64,000 nt of DNA from Kribbella solani (GCF_014205295.1 NZ_JACHNF010000001.1:3162001-3226000), one strand, 5' to 3'. Numbered from the stretch's first letter, positions 27,302 through 38,773 are shown. Numbers and translations are program-made. Notes: generated from the letters alone by a model not told the origin.

Positions 27302-28309
27302 CTACGCGCTGTCGCGGATCACGAGTTCGGTGCTGTAGATCTCGGGCGTGGTCAGATCGGCGCCGGCGATCTTGGCCAGCAGGATCTCGGCCAGCCGCGC
27401 GCCGAGCTGCTCCACCGGCTGCCGAACGGTGGTGAGTTTCGGCGTCGTCGTGGTGGCCAGCACCGAGTCGTCGAACCCGACCACCGCCACATCCGCCGGC
27501 ACGCGGCGACCACGACCGGCCAGTACACGCAGCGCGGCAGTGGCCATCAGGTCGGAGGCAACGAACAGCGCGTCCAGGTCCGGGTGGTCGTCGAGCAGCC
27601 GGAGGGTGGCCTGTTCACCGCCGTCCGCGGTGAAGTCGCCGTACCCGATCAGCTCCGGCAGTCCGGCCGCCTGCATCGCCTGCTTGTACCCGGTCAGGCG
27701 ATCGATGCCCGCGGTCATGTCGAGCGGTCCCGTGACCGTGGCGATCTTGGTACGGCCGATCGACAGCAGATGCTCCACCCCGGTCCGGGCGCCCGCGACG
27801 TTGTCCACGTCGACGCTCGCCACCGGCGCCTCGACCCCGAGCGGACGGGCGCTGAACACGATCGGCAACGGCAACTGCGCGAGCTCCTGCAGTACGTTGT
27901 CGCGACCGTGATGACTGATGATGATCGCGCCGTCGACATGACCGCCGCGCAGGTACCGCAGCAGCCGCTGGTCGTCCGCTTCGGCCGGCTCGATCAGCAG
28001 TACGAGCTGTGACGGCGTCGGCGCGAGCGTCCGGCTGACCCCGCTGAGCATGCCCGCGAAGAACGGGTCCGAGAACACCCGGCTGTCCGGCTCCGGCACC
28101 ACGATCGCCACCGAGTCGGTCCGGCGCGTCACCAGCGCGCGGGCGGCCCGGTTCGGCACGTACCCGAGCTCGCCGATCGCCCGCTCGACCGCGGCGACCG
28201 TCTCCGGCAGCACCTTCGGCGATCCGTTCACGACCCGGGACACGGTGGCCCGGGACACCCCGGCGAGTGCCGCGACCTGCTCCAGGGTCGGAGAACCCGA
28301 CTCGATCAT
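27302..28309 (-). CDS. LacI-family transcriptional regulator
   Basis: 335 aa. N-terminal helix-turn-helix and hinge (LEQVAALAGVSRATVSRVVNGSP...VERAIGELGYVPNRAARAL) and a periplasmic-binding-type effector domain with the usual end IYSTELVIRDSA. The ATG at 28309 has GAGGAGG upstream. No sugar genes stand directly beside it, so the target may be remote; a candidate operator of the right class is CGAAAGTTTCG in front of the ThuA gene. Confidence 0.92.
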   Translation of the reverse strand: MIESGSPTLEQVAALAGVSRATVSRVVNGSPKVLPETVAAVERAIGELGYVPNRAARALVTRRTDSVAIVVPEPDSRVFSDPFFAGMLSGVSRTLAPTPSQLVLLIEPAEADDQRLLRYLRGGHVDGAIIISHHGRDNVLQELAQLPLPIVFSARPLGVEAPVASVDVDNVAGARTGVEHLLSIGRTKIATVTGPLDMTAGIDRLTGYKQAMQAAGLPELIGYGDFTADGGEQATLRLLDDHPDLDALFVASDLMATAALRVLAGRGRRVPADVAVVGFDDSVLATTTTPKLTTVRQPVEQLGARLAEILLAKIAGADLTTPEIYSTELVIRDSA

Positions 28310-28454
28310 CGGCCCTCCTCAGCTCTCGATCGGCCCGAGGTCACACCGTAGTACGTCCCCGGCCGACCGTGGCGGGGCCGACCGAGTCGCGGACGACCAC
28401 GACGGTTCCGAGCGTGGTCATCGGCTGCTGATGCGCGAACGGGTCGCGCTCGGC

Positions 28455-29666
28455 TCACGGCAGGAGATCGCGGACTACGGCATCGGCGAGCAGCCGTCCT
28501 CGGTTTGTGAGCACCAGCCGGTCGTCGGTGAGTACCGCCAGGCCGTCCGCGACCACCTCGTCGACCGCGGCACGACCGGCCGCGTCCAGGACGTCCAGCC
28601 GAAGACCAGCCGCGAGCCGTACCTCCAGCAACACCCGCTCGACCCGCCGCGTCTCCTCGTCAAGCAGCTCCCGCGCGTACGCCGGACTCGCCCCGGACGT
28701 GATCCGCTCCGCGTACGCGCTCGGATGCTTCACGTTCCACCACCGCACACGACCCGCGTGACTGTGCGCCCCCGGCCCGATCCCCCACCAGGTATCGCCG
28801 CGCCAGTACAGCTCGTTGTGCCGGCACCGCGCCGCCTCATCGCGCGCCCAGTTGGACACCTCGTACCAGCGCAGCCCGTCAGCCGACAACATCTCGTCAG
28901 CCAGCACGTACTTGTCCGCGAGATCGTCATCGTCAGGCATCGGCAGTTCACCCCGCCGGATCCGCCGCGCCAGCTGCGTACCGTCCTCGACGATCAACGC
29001 GTACGCGCTGACGTGATCCGGCTGCGCCGACAACGCCGACTCCAGCGACCCGCGCCAATCGGCAAGCGACTCCCCCGGCGTTCCGTAGATCAAATCCAGA
29101 TTCACATGCTCGAACCCGGCCGCCGTCGCCTCCTTCACCGCCTGCAACGCCCGCCCCGGCGTGTGCTGCCGGTCCAGAATCTTCAGCACCTGCGACGAAG
29201 CGCTCTGCATGCCGAAACTGACCCGCGTGAACCCCGCCTCGAGCAACGCCTCCAGGTACGCCGGGTCAACCGACTCCGGGTTCGCCTCGGTCGTCACCTC
29301 GGCATCCGCCGCAAGCCCGAACTCATCGCGGACGGCGGCCAGCATCTTCCCGAGATCCCTCGCCGGCAACAACGTCGGCGTACCCCCACCGAAGAACACC
29401 GTGTCGACCGGCCGATCCACACCCCGCAGCACCTGCCGCGCCAACCGCACCTCGCCCACGGCCGTCTCCGCGTACGACGCCTGCGACCCACCGCCGCCAA
29501 GCTCCTTCGCGGTGTAGGTGTTGAAGTCGCAGTACCCACACCGCGACGCGCAGAACGGCACGTGCAGGTAAAACCCCAGCGGCCGGCTCGCGGCCTCGCG
29601 GACGGCAGCTTCCGGCAACGCCCCGTCCCGGGGCGCAACCTCCCCCTCGGGCAATGTCGACGGCAC
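28455..29666 (-). CDS. hemW: Radical SAM heme chaperone HemW
   Basis: 403 aa radical-SAM protein of the HemN-like family that handles heme rather than oxidising coproporphyrinogen. Cys39, Cys43 and Cys46 in FCASRCGYC bind the iron-sulfur cluster; FFGGGTPTLL and TTEANPESV are SAM-binding motifs; a C-terminal HemN_C domain follows. HemW lacks the fourth cysteine-F-Q-C motif of HemN, as here. GTG at 29666 is the start. Its downstream region (28341-28454) stays open in the same frame for 38 codons after the stop. Confidence 0.94.
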   Translation of the reverse strand: MPSTLPEGEVAPRDGALPEAAVREAASRPLGFYLHVPFCASRCGYCDFNTYTAKELGGGGSQASYAETAVGEVRLARQVLRGVDRPVDTVFFGGGTPTLLPARDLGKMLAAVRDEFGLAADAEVTTEANPESVDPAYLEALLEAGFTRVSFGMQSASSQVLKILDRQHTPGRALQAVKEATAAGFEHVNLDLIYGTPGESLADWRGSLESALSAQPDHVSAYALIVEDGTQLARRIRRGELPMPDDDDLADKYVLADEMLSADGLRWYEVSNWARDEAARCRHNELYWRGDTWWGIGPGAHSHAGRVRWWNVKHPSAYAERITSGASPAYARELLDEETRRVERVLLEVRLAAGLRLDVLDAAGRAAVDEVVADGLAVLTDDRLVLTNRGRLLADAVVRDLLP

Positions 29667-29691
29667 CCACCCATCGTAGGGTGCCGCGCGG

Positions 29692-29782
29692 CTAACGACA
29701 GGAGGTCCTCGGCCCGGCCCGCCCCTGCACGCCTGAGCCGGCGCCGAATTGCCCCGATCGGCCTACTACCTCCTGTCCTTAG
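29692..29782. repeat. 91-bp palindromic element B, relative of the element at 5890
   Basis: Arms CTAACGACAGGAGGT (29692-29706) and ACCTCCTGTCCTTAG (29768-29782), 14 of 15 complementary, around a 61-base GC-rich core. The 17-mer ACTACCTCCTGTCCTTA (29765-29781) is identical to 5962-5978. It sits between divergent hemW and the MFS gene. Confidence 0.75.
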
Positions 29783-29841
29783 GTGCCGATCCGCACAGTT
29801 GTCACTCATCGCAGCGATTCCGCTGTCGCGGAGCGTGGTGA

Positions 29842-31872
<2,031 letters not shown>

Positions 31873-31938
31873 GCTGCTGTCCACGCGGTCGGCGGCGGCG
31901 TGAAACGATGCCGGCGTACACCGACGAAGGAGAGTGCT

Positions 31939-32946
31939 TTGAACGCCGGAAACTTCGCCGCGCGACTGCGGTCGCGGGAACAGCTGATCGGGTACTGGGT
32001 GGTCCTGGACGCACCGGTCGCGACCGAACGGATCGCCCGGATCGGGTACGACTATGTCGTGCTCGACGGTCAGCACGGACTGCTCGGGTACCAGGGCCTG
32101 CTGACCAACCTGATGGCAATCGACGCCGGGTCCTCGCTGCGCACACCGGCTCGCGCGGGAGCTGGCGCGAGCGCGGACGCGGACGCGAGCGCGAGAGCTG
32201 ACGCGGGCACGGGCACAGGCACAGGCACAGGCACGGGCGCAGGGACGGGAGCCGGTGTGGGGTCGGACGCGCGGACCGGGACGGTTGGGTTGGTGCGCGT
32301 CGAGGCCAACAATCCGACGCCGATCGGCCGGGCACTGGACGCCGGCGCCGCCGGGGTGATCGTCCCACTCGTGGACACCGCAGCCGACGCGGCCCGCGCC
32401 GTGGCCGCCGCCCGCTACCCCTCACCCCGCAACACAAATGCCGCCGCCGACGCGAGTGGCACCGGCACTCCCGCCGCAGCCGACGCGAGTGGTGGGAGCA
32501 CTCCCGCCGCTGGCATGGGTGGTGGGGTGCGGTCTTATGGGCCGATGCGGTCTGGGTTGCGGATTGGGCCGGTGCCGGCGGAGGCGGATGCGGCGACTGT
32601 GGTGCTGGCGATGATCGAGACGCCGCAGGGGTTGGCCAACGTCGCCGAGATCTGCGCGACGCCTGGGCTCGACGGGATCTACGTCGGCCCGTCCGACCTG
32701 TGTCTGTCGGTCGGCGGGCGCTACCCCGGCGACCCGGAGGTCGCGGACGAATTCAACGCCGCGATCGAACTGATCGCCAAGACTGCCCGCGCCGCCGGCG
32801 TCGCGGCCGGCATTCACACCCCCGACGGAGAAACCGCCCAGCGCTACCTCGCCGCCGGTTACACGTACGCGACCGTCTCCTCCGACCTCACCCACCTCGA
32901 AGAAATCGCCACCACCCACCTGGAGACGGCCCGCTCGGCCGGCTGA
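31939..32946 (+). CDS. HpcH/HpaI-family aldolase with two low-complexity insertions
   Basis: 335 aa class II, metal-dependent aldolase of the 2-keto-3-deoxy acid type. Conserved segments: DYVVLDGQHGL, EANNPTPIGRALDAGAAGVIVPLVDT, MIETPQGLANV and PGLDGIYVGPSDLCLS (metal and substrate residues E and D). Relatives have about 255 aa; the extra residues are two Ala/Gly/Thr/Asp-rich stretches, about residues 70-115 (coded by GGCACAGGCACG-type repeats) and about 160-197. The first interrupts the barrel before VGLVRVEANN, the second lies before VRSYGPMRSGLRIG. TTG start at 31939 with AAGGAG upstream. Confidence 0.87.
   Translation: MNAGNFAARLRSREQLIGYWVVLDAPVATERIARIGYDYVVLDGQHGLLGYQGLLTNLMAIDAGSSLRTPARAGAGASADADASARADAGTGTGTGTGTGAGTGAGVGSDARTGTVGLVRVEANNPTPIGRALDAGAAGVIVPLVDTAADAARAVAAARYPSPRNTNAAADASGTGTPAAADASGGSTPAAGMGGGVRSYGPMRSGLRIGPVPAEADAATVVLAMIETPQGLANVAEICATPGLDGIYVGPSDLCLSVGGRYPGDPEVADEFNAAIELIAKTARAAGVAAGIHTPDGETAQRYLAAGYTYATVSSDLTHLEEIATTHLETARSAG
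32146..32283. repeat. 6-bp-based repeat insertion 1 in the HpcH aldolase gene
   Basis: Runs of GGCACA/GGCACG and GACGCGGACGCGAGC keep the frame and encode a TG/AD-rich loop. A second, shorter insertion with a roughly 45-bp duplicated unit (GCCGACGCGAGTGG) is at about 32417-32530. Confidence 0.75.
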
Positions 32947-32953
32947 CGAAACG

Positions 32954-33793
32954 TCACTTCAGACCCGAGTGCGCAAGACCTTCGACAAAGTGACGTTGGG
33001 CAACAACGAACACGATCAGCACCGGAAGTACGGTCATCGTGGCGGCGGCGAGCTGGGTGTTCCACATCTCGCCGCCGTACGCGTCCGTGAACCGCGTCAG
33101 CGCCTGCGGCAACGTGAACAGCTCCGGCGAGGTGAGGTACACGGTCGGCTCCAGATACAGGTTCCACGAGGCGAGGAACGTCAGGATCGCGACCGCGGAC
33201 AGCGCCGGCCGAGCCAGCGGCAAGCAGATCCGCCACCAGATCCCCGGCCGGCCGAGGCCGTCGAGCCGACCGGCCTCCTCCAACTCCGCGGGCAGCGCGA
33301 TGAAGAACTGCCGCATGATGAACGTCGCCAAGACACACGGCGCCGCCAGCGAAGTAACCAGAATCAACGGCCAGTGCGTATTGATCATCCCGGCCTGTTT
33401 GAACAACTGGAACAGCGGAACGATCGTCACCTCGCTAGGCACCAGCAACCCGGTCAGCACCACCAGGAACAGCGCATTCGCACCAGGAAACTTGATCCGC
33501 GCGAACGCGTACCCAGCCAGGCTTGACACCAGCAATGTGATCATCGTGACCAGCACGGCAATGTACAGACTGTTCACGTACTGCCGCGCGAACGGCTGAA
33601 AACTGAACGCCTCCCCGTACGCCGCGAAGGTCGGATGGTCCGTCAGTAACGACGGCGGTGATTTGAAGATCTCCGGCAACGGTTTTACCGACGCGGCAAT
33701 CATCCAGACCGTTGGTACGACGAACGGAATCGCCAGCACGGCCAGTGCTGCCACCAGCAGCGCCCGCCGGAGCAACGAACGTCTACTGCTCAT
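32954..33793 (-). CDS. Carbohydrate ABC transporter permease (MalG-like)
   Basis: 279 aa inner-membrane permease of the CUT1 sugar importers: six helices and the EAA loop ELEEAGRLDGLGRPGIWWRI near residue 192. The ATG at 33793 overlaps the end of the partner permease gene by 11 bases. No ATPase gene is nearby, as usual for CUT1 systems of actinobacteria, which share a general ATPase (MsiK) coded elsewhere. Last gene of the lacI operon, convergent with the aldolase gene. Confidence 0.92.
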   Translation of the reverse strand: MSSRRSLLRRALLVAALAVLAIPFVVPTVWMIAASVKPLPEIFKSPPSLLTDHPTFAAYGEAFSFQPFARQYVNSLYIAVLVTMITLLVSSLAGYAFARIKFPGANALFLVVLTGLLVPSEVTIVPLFQLFKQAGMINTHWPLILVTSLAAPCVLATFIMRQFFIALPAELEEAGRLDGLGRPGIWWRICLPLARPALSAVAILTFLASWNLYLEPTVYLTSPELFTLPQALTRFTDAYGGEMWNTQLAAATMTVLPVLIVFVVAQRHFVEGLAHSGLK

Positions 33794-34670
33794 GGAACAC
33801 CCATCTCTTGCGCAGCTGCCATTGCAGCAGGGTCAGCACCATCACGAAGCTCAGCAGCATCAACGCGAGCGTCGACCCGTACCCGATGTTGTTGAACTCG
33901 AAGGCCTGCTGGAAGACGTAGTACACGAGCACGGTCGTACTCAGCTCCGGACCGCCACCGGTCAGTACGGCGATCTGCGCGAACGACTGCAACGCGCCGA
34001 CGATCGTGATGATTGCCGTCAGCAACACTGTCGGCGAGATCAGCGGCAACGTGATCCGGGCGAAGATCGCCCGGCTCCGCGCGCCGTCGATCCGCGCGGC
34101 CTCGTACAGCTCCGACGGCACGCCCTGCAAGGCCGCCAGGAACAGCACCATGTTCACGCCGACGCTGCGAACCACCTGGCTGATGACGACCGAAACCATC
34201 GCCGTGTCGCCATGCTGCAACCAGTTCGGCCCCTCGATTCCGACCGCGCCGAGCAGGCCGTTGATCCCGCCGTTGTCCTGCAACAGGAAACCCCAGACCA
34301 GCGTCCAGGCCACCACCGACACCACGACCGGCGAGAAGAACAGCGTACGGAAGAAGGTCGCGCCGCGGAATCTGCGGTTCAGCAGGACCGCGATCAGCAG
34401 ACCGAGGCCGATGTTCAGGACCACGACGCCGCCGGAGAACAGTACCGTTGCCAGCAGCACCGATGACAACTGTGGGTCGGAGGCCAGTGCGGCCCAGTTG
34501 TCGCCGCCGACGAACGTCTGCCGACCGGTGAAGACGTTCCACTTGTTCAGGCTGTACCAGATCGCCATCCCGACCGGGACGAGCACGAACACCAGCACCC
34601 CGAGCAATTGCGGTGCGATGAAGACGTACCCGGTCAGGACGTCCCGGCGGCGCGTGGTCCAGTACGCCAT
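33783..34670 (-). CDS. Carbohydrate ABC transporter permease (MalF-like)
   Basis: 295 aa, the second permease of the CUT1 importer, with six helices and the EAA loop ELYEAARIDGARSRAIF near residue 193. The ATG at 34670 shares a base with the stop of the binding-protein gene (TGATG); the GTG one codon earlier is an alternative. Pairs with the MalG-like permease and the lipoprotein. Confidence 0.92.
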   Translation of the reverse strand: MAYWTTRRRDVLTGYVFIAPQLLGVLVFVLVPVGMAIWYSLNKWNVFTGRQTFVGGDNWAALASDPQLSSVLLATVLFSGGVVVLNIGLGLLIAVLLNRRFRGATFFRTLFFSPVVVSVVAWTLVWGFLLQDNGGINGLLGAVGIEGPNWLQHGDTAMVSVVISQVVRSVGVNMVLFLAALQGVPSELYEAARIDGARSRAIFARITLPLISPTVLLTAIITIVGALQSFAQIAVLTGGGPELSTTVLVYYVFQQAFEFNNIGYGSTLALMLLSFVMVLTLLQWQLRKRWVFHEQ

Positions 34671-35947
34671 CACTTCGCCAGGATGGGTTCGATCGCGGCG
34701 CAGACCGAGTTCAGTACGGCCGGGATGTCGGCGTCCGGCTTCCAGAGCGCGTCCAGGGCGGTCTTGCCCTTCTGGGCGATCTCGGCCGGCTTGGTGTGGT
34801 TCGGCAGCGTGACCGCCTTCGGGAGCTGGTCGACCACGACCTCCTGCAGTTGCGCGGCGGACAGTACCTTGTTGTTGGCGGCAAGCTTCTCGCCGGTGAG
34901 CAGCGACTTGCGCGGCGGCGGGAAGAACTGCGCCAGCTTCTCGGCATTGGCCGGATTCGTCAGGTAGGCGAGGAAGTCAGTCGCCTGGTCCGGATGCTTG
35001 CTGGCGGCAAGTACACCGACACCGGCCTGACCGAGTACGGAGTACTTCCCCGCCGGACCGGCCGGCAGCGGGTACAGACCGAACTTGAACGACCCCTTGA
35101 GCAGCGACGCGCGGGACACCTGGGCGACCGTGAACGCGGCGTCGCCGGCGAAGAAGTCCGCCTTCGTACCCGGACCAGGCATCGCCTTCGTCTTGAACGC
35201 GGCGTCGTGCAGGAACGTGAACGCCTGCTGCATCTGCGGACTGCCGAACTCGCAGGTCTTCCCGTCCGCGCTCCAGGCCGACGCGCCGAAGCCGGTCCAG
35301 ACCGTGGCCAGCATGTTCCACGCGGTGTAGTCGAAGTCGCGGACGACGAAGCCGGCCTTACCGGTCTTGGCATGGACGGCGGCACCGGCCGCGGCGACCT
35401 GGTCCCAGGTGAGCGTCTTCGGGTCGATCTTCTGACCGGCCTTGGCGAGCAGATCGTTGTTCACGTAGAGCGCGAACGGCGAGTTCGAGAACGGATACGC
35501 GTACAACTTGCCGTCGCGACTGAACTCCTTTGTCGCGCTGTCCTCGAGATCGTCGTAGTTCCAGCCGTTCGTGGCCTTCAACTTGTCGGTCAGGCCAACA
35601 AGCGCGTCGGCGCCGATGAGGTCCTTGGACAGGTCGCCCATCCAGGCCAGGTCGGGCGCGTTGCCGCCGGCAATCTGCGTGGTCAGGGTGGTGTTGTAGT
35701 CCGCGAACGGGAGGCTCTCGAAGGTGATCGAGGTGACCTCCGGGTGCTCGGCCTTGTACGCGTCGCCGATGCTGTCGAAGAGCTTGAGCTGATCCTCGTT
35801 CGAGGTCCAGACCGTCATCCGCAGCTTCACGTCCGTACTACCCGCCGCCGCGCCGCCGCCGGAGGTGCCGGACGCGCCGCACGCGGCGGTCAGCGTCACG
35901 GCCGTGGTCAGCGCCAGCGCGCCGAGCAGCTTCCTTGCTGTGATCAT
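34670..35947 (-). CDS. Sugar-binding lipoprotein of the ABC importer
   Basis: 425 aa extracellular solute-binding protein of family 1. The signal peptide has the lipobox LTAAC with Cys23, for lipid anchoring outside the cytoplasmic membrane. The mature part has the two-lobed binding fold (LRMTVWTSNEDQLKLFDSIGDAYKAEHPEV at the start). The ATG at 35947 is preferred to the GTG at 35968 because AAGGA, seven bases before the ATG, lies inside the longer frame. Ligand not predictable; the neighbouring glycoside hydrolase suggests an oligosaccharide. Confidence 0.92.
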   Translation of the reverse strand: MITARKLLGALALTTAVTLTAACGASGTSGGGAAAGSTDVKLRMTVWTSNEDQLKLFDSIGDAYKAEHPEVTSITFESLPFADYNTTLTTQIAGGNAPDLAWMGDLSKDLIGADALVGLTDKLKATNGWNYDDLEDSATKEFSRDGKLYAYPFSNSPFALYVNNDLLAKAGQKIDPKTLTWDQVAAAGAAVHAKTGKAGFVVRDFDYTAWNMLATVWTGFGASAWSADGKTCEFGSPQMQQAFTFLHDAAFKTKAMPGPGTKADFFAGDAAFTVAQVSRASLLKGSFKFGLYPLPAGPAGKYSVLGQAGVGVLAASKHPDQATDFLAYLTNPANAEKLAQFFPPPRKSLLTGEKLAANNKVLSAAQLQEVVVDQLPKAVTLPNHTKPAEIAQKGKTALDALWKPDADIPAVLNSVCAAIEPILAK

Positions 35948-36014
35948 CAGATGGTCCTTCGTACTCACGGCGCGATCGTGCGCGCCTCGGGACTGGAGTC
36001 GCCTGACGCGCCCA

Positions 36015-37610
36015 CTAGTAGCCGGCGATTTCGGGCCAGTGCAGTTCGACGCCGGCTTCGGTCAGCCGGGTCTGGAACTGCTCGACGAGGGCGTCGCCGG
36101 TCGCGATCTGCCGCGGCGCCAGGCCGCGGTCGAGGCAGAAGGCAACCAGTTCGCCGGCCGATTCGCCGATGTTCCACTCGACCGGATGCAGCCGGTAGGC
36201 GCCGTTGGTGATGTGGGTGGTACCAATGTTCTTGGCGGCCGGCACCAGGTTCTGGGTGGCCACCGGGACGAGCGCGCCGAGTGGGATCTCGAACGGTGCG
36301 CACTCGACGTCGATGTAGTTGTCGCCGCCGGTCGACGGATGCAGATCGATCCGGTACATCCCCACGCCGACCGATCCGTCGAAGCGGGCCGGCCCGTCGT
36401 ACCCCCGGGCCTTGATCGAGACGTCCTGCTCGCGAATGGTGGTGAGTGCCCTGATCCGGCGGGATTCCCGGATGTACGGCGCCTGCGCGAAACCGTCGGT
36501 GGTACCAACAAGGTCGCCGCGCAACCGCAGCCCGGGCCAGCCACGACCGCCGTCCGGTCGGGGCGCCTCGGTCTGCAACCAGTGCACGTACGCGCGGGAC
36601 TGCGCCTTCGCGGCCCGCAGATGTACGTCCCGATCGCCGGTGTCGATGATCGAGCCGCTGACGTAGTCGAGCTGGGGCCAGTTCGCCAGCACGATGTCGC
36701 TGTCGTACGCGCCGGCGGCGAAGTTCTGCCGGGCGGCGATCCGGCGGAACTGCCACAGGTCCCGATCGCCGGCGTCGAACCGTGGGTCGCCGGTGACATC
36801 GGCGGCCGGGTTGACGTTCATGGTCCGCTCTTCCGGCACCAGCGTGCGCGGGTTCGGCGCCGTGAAGGACAGCATCGGCGCGCCCCAGAACGGCAGCTCG
36901 AACGAGCGCCAGAAGTCGTAGTCGTCCGGCCGCGGAATCGTGTGGTCACCCGCGACGTGGTCGAAGACGAAACACCACGCGATCGACTGCACGTTGGTGG
37001 GATCGGCGACCTCGGCCGCGCTCGGCTCATCGGTGTCGGCGCGAGCCTCCGCGCCGACCACGTACTCCGTACCCGTCAAGGGCAGCAGGTCGCCGGTTTC
37101 GGTGCCGTCGACAACGAACTCGGCCGCGATCTCGGTCTCTTCGCCAGTACGCGGATCCGCGACGGTCACGCTGCGCACGACCCCATCGCGTACGTCGGCG
37201 GCGATCGGCACGCGAGGCTGCAGTACGGTCAGCCGACCACTCGATCGGTACGGCGCGAGCATCGCGGTGATGACCGCGTCGGCCACTCGCGGCTCATGGC
37301 ACAAGCGGCTGACCCGGCCCCGGCCCGGATTGAGCTCCCGGTCCGCGCGGGCGGCGCCGGTCAGCGGGTAGTGATCGCGGTAGTACTGCCGGATCCCGTC
37401 GCGGAGCGCCCGGTACCGGGCGGTGATGCCGAATTGCTCGACCCAGATGTGCTCATCCGGCGGTACGGCCTGGGAAGTCAGTTGGCCGCCGAGCCAGGCG
37501 TACTCCTCCGTCATCACCACGCGCCGGCCACGCTGCAGTAGCGCCAGCGCGGCCGCCACGGAACCGAGTCCGCCGCCGATGATCGCCACCTCGGTGCTGA
37601 GCTTCGTCAT
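36015..37610 (-). CDS. FAD-dependent oxidoreductase (PF12831 type)
   Basis: 531 aa. The N-terminal dinucleotide fold EVAIIGGGLGSVAAALALLQRGRRVVMTE binds FAD; ...FVVDGTETGDLLPL... and the C-terminal TTHITNGAYRLHPVEWNIGESAGELVAFCL complete the FAD domain. This family occurs in carbohydrate-utilisation loci of many bacteria and is poorly characterised. Here it is coupled to the lacI gene (TGATG) and precedes the sugar importer, so it probably oxidises the imported sugar or glycoside. The ATG at 37610 is chosen; GTG 37613 is one codon earlier. Confidence 0.87.
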   Translation of the reverse strand: MTKLSTEVAIIGGGLGSVAAALALLQRGRRVVMTEEYAWLGGQLTSQAVPPDEHIWVEQFGITARYRALRDGIRQYYRDHYPLTGAARADRELNPGRGRVSRLCHEPRVADAVITAMLAPYRSSGRLTVLQPRVPIAADVRDGVVRSVTVADPRTGEETEIAAEFVVDGTETGDLLPLTGTEYVVGAEARADTDEPSAAEVADPTNVQSIAWCFVFDHVAGDHTIPRPDDYDFWRSFELPFWGAPMLSFTAPNPRTLVPEERTMNVNPAADVTGDPRFDAGDRDLWQFRRIAARQNFAAGAYDSDIVLANWPQLDYVSGSIIDTGDRDVHLRAAKAQSRAYVHWLQTEAPRPDGGRGWPGLRLRGDLVGTTDGFAQAPYIRESRRIRALTTIREQDVSIKARGYDGPARFDGSVGVGMYRIDLHPSTGGDNYIDVECAPFEIPLGALVPVATQNLVPAAKNIGTTHITNGAYRLHPVEWNIGESAGELVAFCLDRGLAPRQIATGDALVEQFQTRLTEAGVELHWPEIAGY

Positions 37611-38683
37611 CACGCTTCCTCCGACGGAGCGGTGCTGGTGCTCTCCGCGGTCCGCGTGATGATCGTGTCGCCCGGCTCGACGCCCGCGACCAGGAATCGT
37701 TGGGTATCCAAATCAGTCCACTCCCCCGGCTCGGTGCTGATCAGCAGTTGCAGCAGGTCAAGAGCCTCCGCCGCCAGTTGCTCGCGCGGTACCTGGAATC
37801 CGGCCAGCCGGCGGCCCTCGAGGCGATGACCGCGTACCTCACCGAGCGCGGCGACCGAAACCTCGTCCGGTACCGAAACTCCCGCGGCCGACAGCGCGTG
37901 CACGACGTCCTCGGTCAGGAAGGCGTCCTCGGCGATGATCAAGGTCGCGCCAGTCGCGCGCGCGAGCCGCGGCAGATCGGCGATCCGCTCCTCGCCGACC
38001 AGCAGGAACGCCAGCCGGCCCTCCGCCGAGGCCGCCTCGACGGCGCCGCGCCGGTCCCGCGCGGTCGGAGTGTCGCGGCCGCGATGTACGTACAGCGCCT
38101 GCTGATGCCCCGCGGCCGCTGCCTGATCGATCAGCGCCTCCGTCGGCGTCACGTAGTCGATCGCAACGTACGGGACCGCGGCCGCCGTCTCGTCCCGGCG
38201 CCCGATCGCGACGAACGGGAACTGCTCGGCGACCAGACGCTCCAACTCCGACGCGACCATCTGCTGCCCGAGCAGGACGCAACCGTCGGTCAGCCGGAGC
38301 CGGGTCTTGCGGTGGAACAGACTGCGCGTGCCGTCCTCGACCGGTGACGAGGTGAAGAACAGCAGGTCCCAGCCGATCCGCTCGGCCGCCCGCTCCAGAC
38401 CGTTCAGCAGCGGGCCGTAGAAGTCCATGCTCTCGGGCGACAGCGCCGCCTCGTACGTGAAGACGCCGATGATCTGGTTGTCCAGGCCGGCCAGCCGCCG
38501 GGCAGCCGGATCGGCGACATACGTGAGCTTCTCGATGGCGTCCTTGACCCGGGCGCGGGTCGCGTCCGGGATCCGTACGTTGCTGCCGTCGCGGTCGTTC
38601 AGCACCACCGACACCGTGGTCTGGCTGACGCCGGCCAGCTCGGCGATCTCGCGCTGGGTGACCCGGCGAGGTTTCGGTGCCAT
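37610..38683 (-). CDS. LacI-family repressor of the sugar locus
   Basis: 357 aa. Helix-turn-helix TQREIAELAGVSQTTVSVVLNDRDG at residues 9-33, hinge VADPAARRLAG and an effector domain. It is the first gene of the oxidoreductase-importer operon and divergent from the glycoside hydrolase gene. Two identical 19-bp operators lie between them, one downstream of each presumed start, so the protein probably represses both transcription units and is released by the imported sugar. Confidence 0.93.
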   Translation of the reverse strand: MAPKPRRVTQREIAELAGVSQTTVSVVLNDRDGSNVRIPDATRARVKDAIEKLTYVADPAARRLAGLDNQIIGVFTYEAALSPESMDFYGPLLNGLERAAERIGWDLLFFTSSPVEDGTRSLFHRKTRLRLTDGCVLLGQQMVASELERLVAEQFPFVAIGRRDETAAAVPYVAIDYVTPTEALIDQAAAAGHQQALYVHRGRDTPTARDRRGAVEAASAEGRLAFLLVGEERIADLPRLARATGATLIIAEDAFLTEDVVHALSAAGVSVPDEVSVAALGEVRGHRLEGRRLAGFQVPREQLAAEALDLLQLLISTEPGEWTDLDTQRFLVAGVEPGDTIITRTAESTSTAPSEEA

Positions 38684-38711
38684 CGTTCCTCCGTGGTGAT
38701 CAACTCTGTAA

Positions 38712-38730
38712 CTGATAATGCCTATCTTCA
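38712..38730 (-). promoter_or_regulatory. 19-bp operator, lacI side
   Basis: CTGATAATGCCTATCTTCA, with a GATA-N5-TATC core. It is the exact reverse complement of 38825-38843 and lies 13 bases downstream of the -10 of the lacI promoter, in a position to block transcription. Confidence 0.85.
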
Positions 38731-38743
38731 GCGATTGGGCGAG

Positions 38744-38773
38744 ACCCTAGTACAGCGATCGTCGTTTGCGCAA
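38744..38773 (-). promoter_or_regulatory. Promoter of the lacI-oxidoreductase-importer operon
   Basis: Minus strand: -35 TTGCGC (38768-38773), 18-base spacer, -10 TAGGGT (38744-38749). Confidence 0.5.

Noticed and set aside
28341..28454. 38 codons open in the hemW frame after its stop, ending in a stretch like the end of a LacI protein (VVVVRDSVGPA)
   Set aside because: Too short and without upstream homology to call a pseudogene; the similarity to a LacI C-terminus is based on about ten residues.
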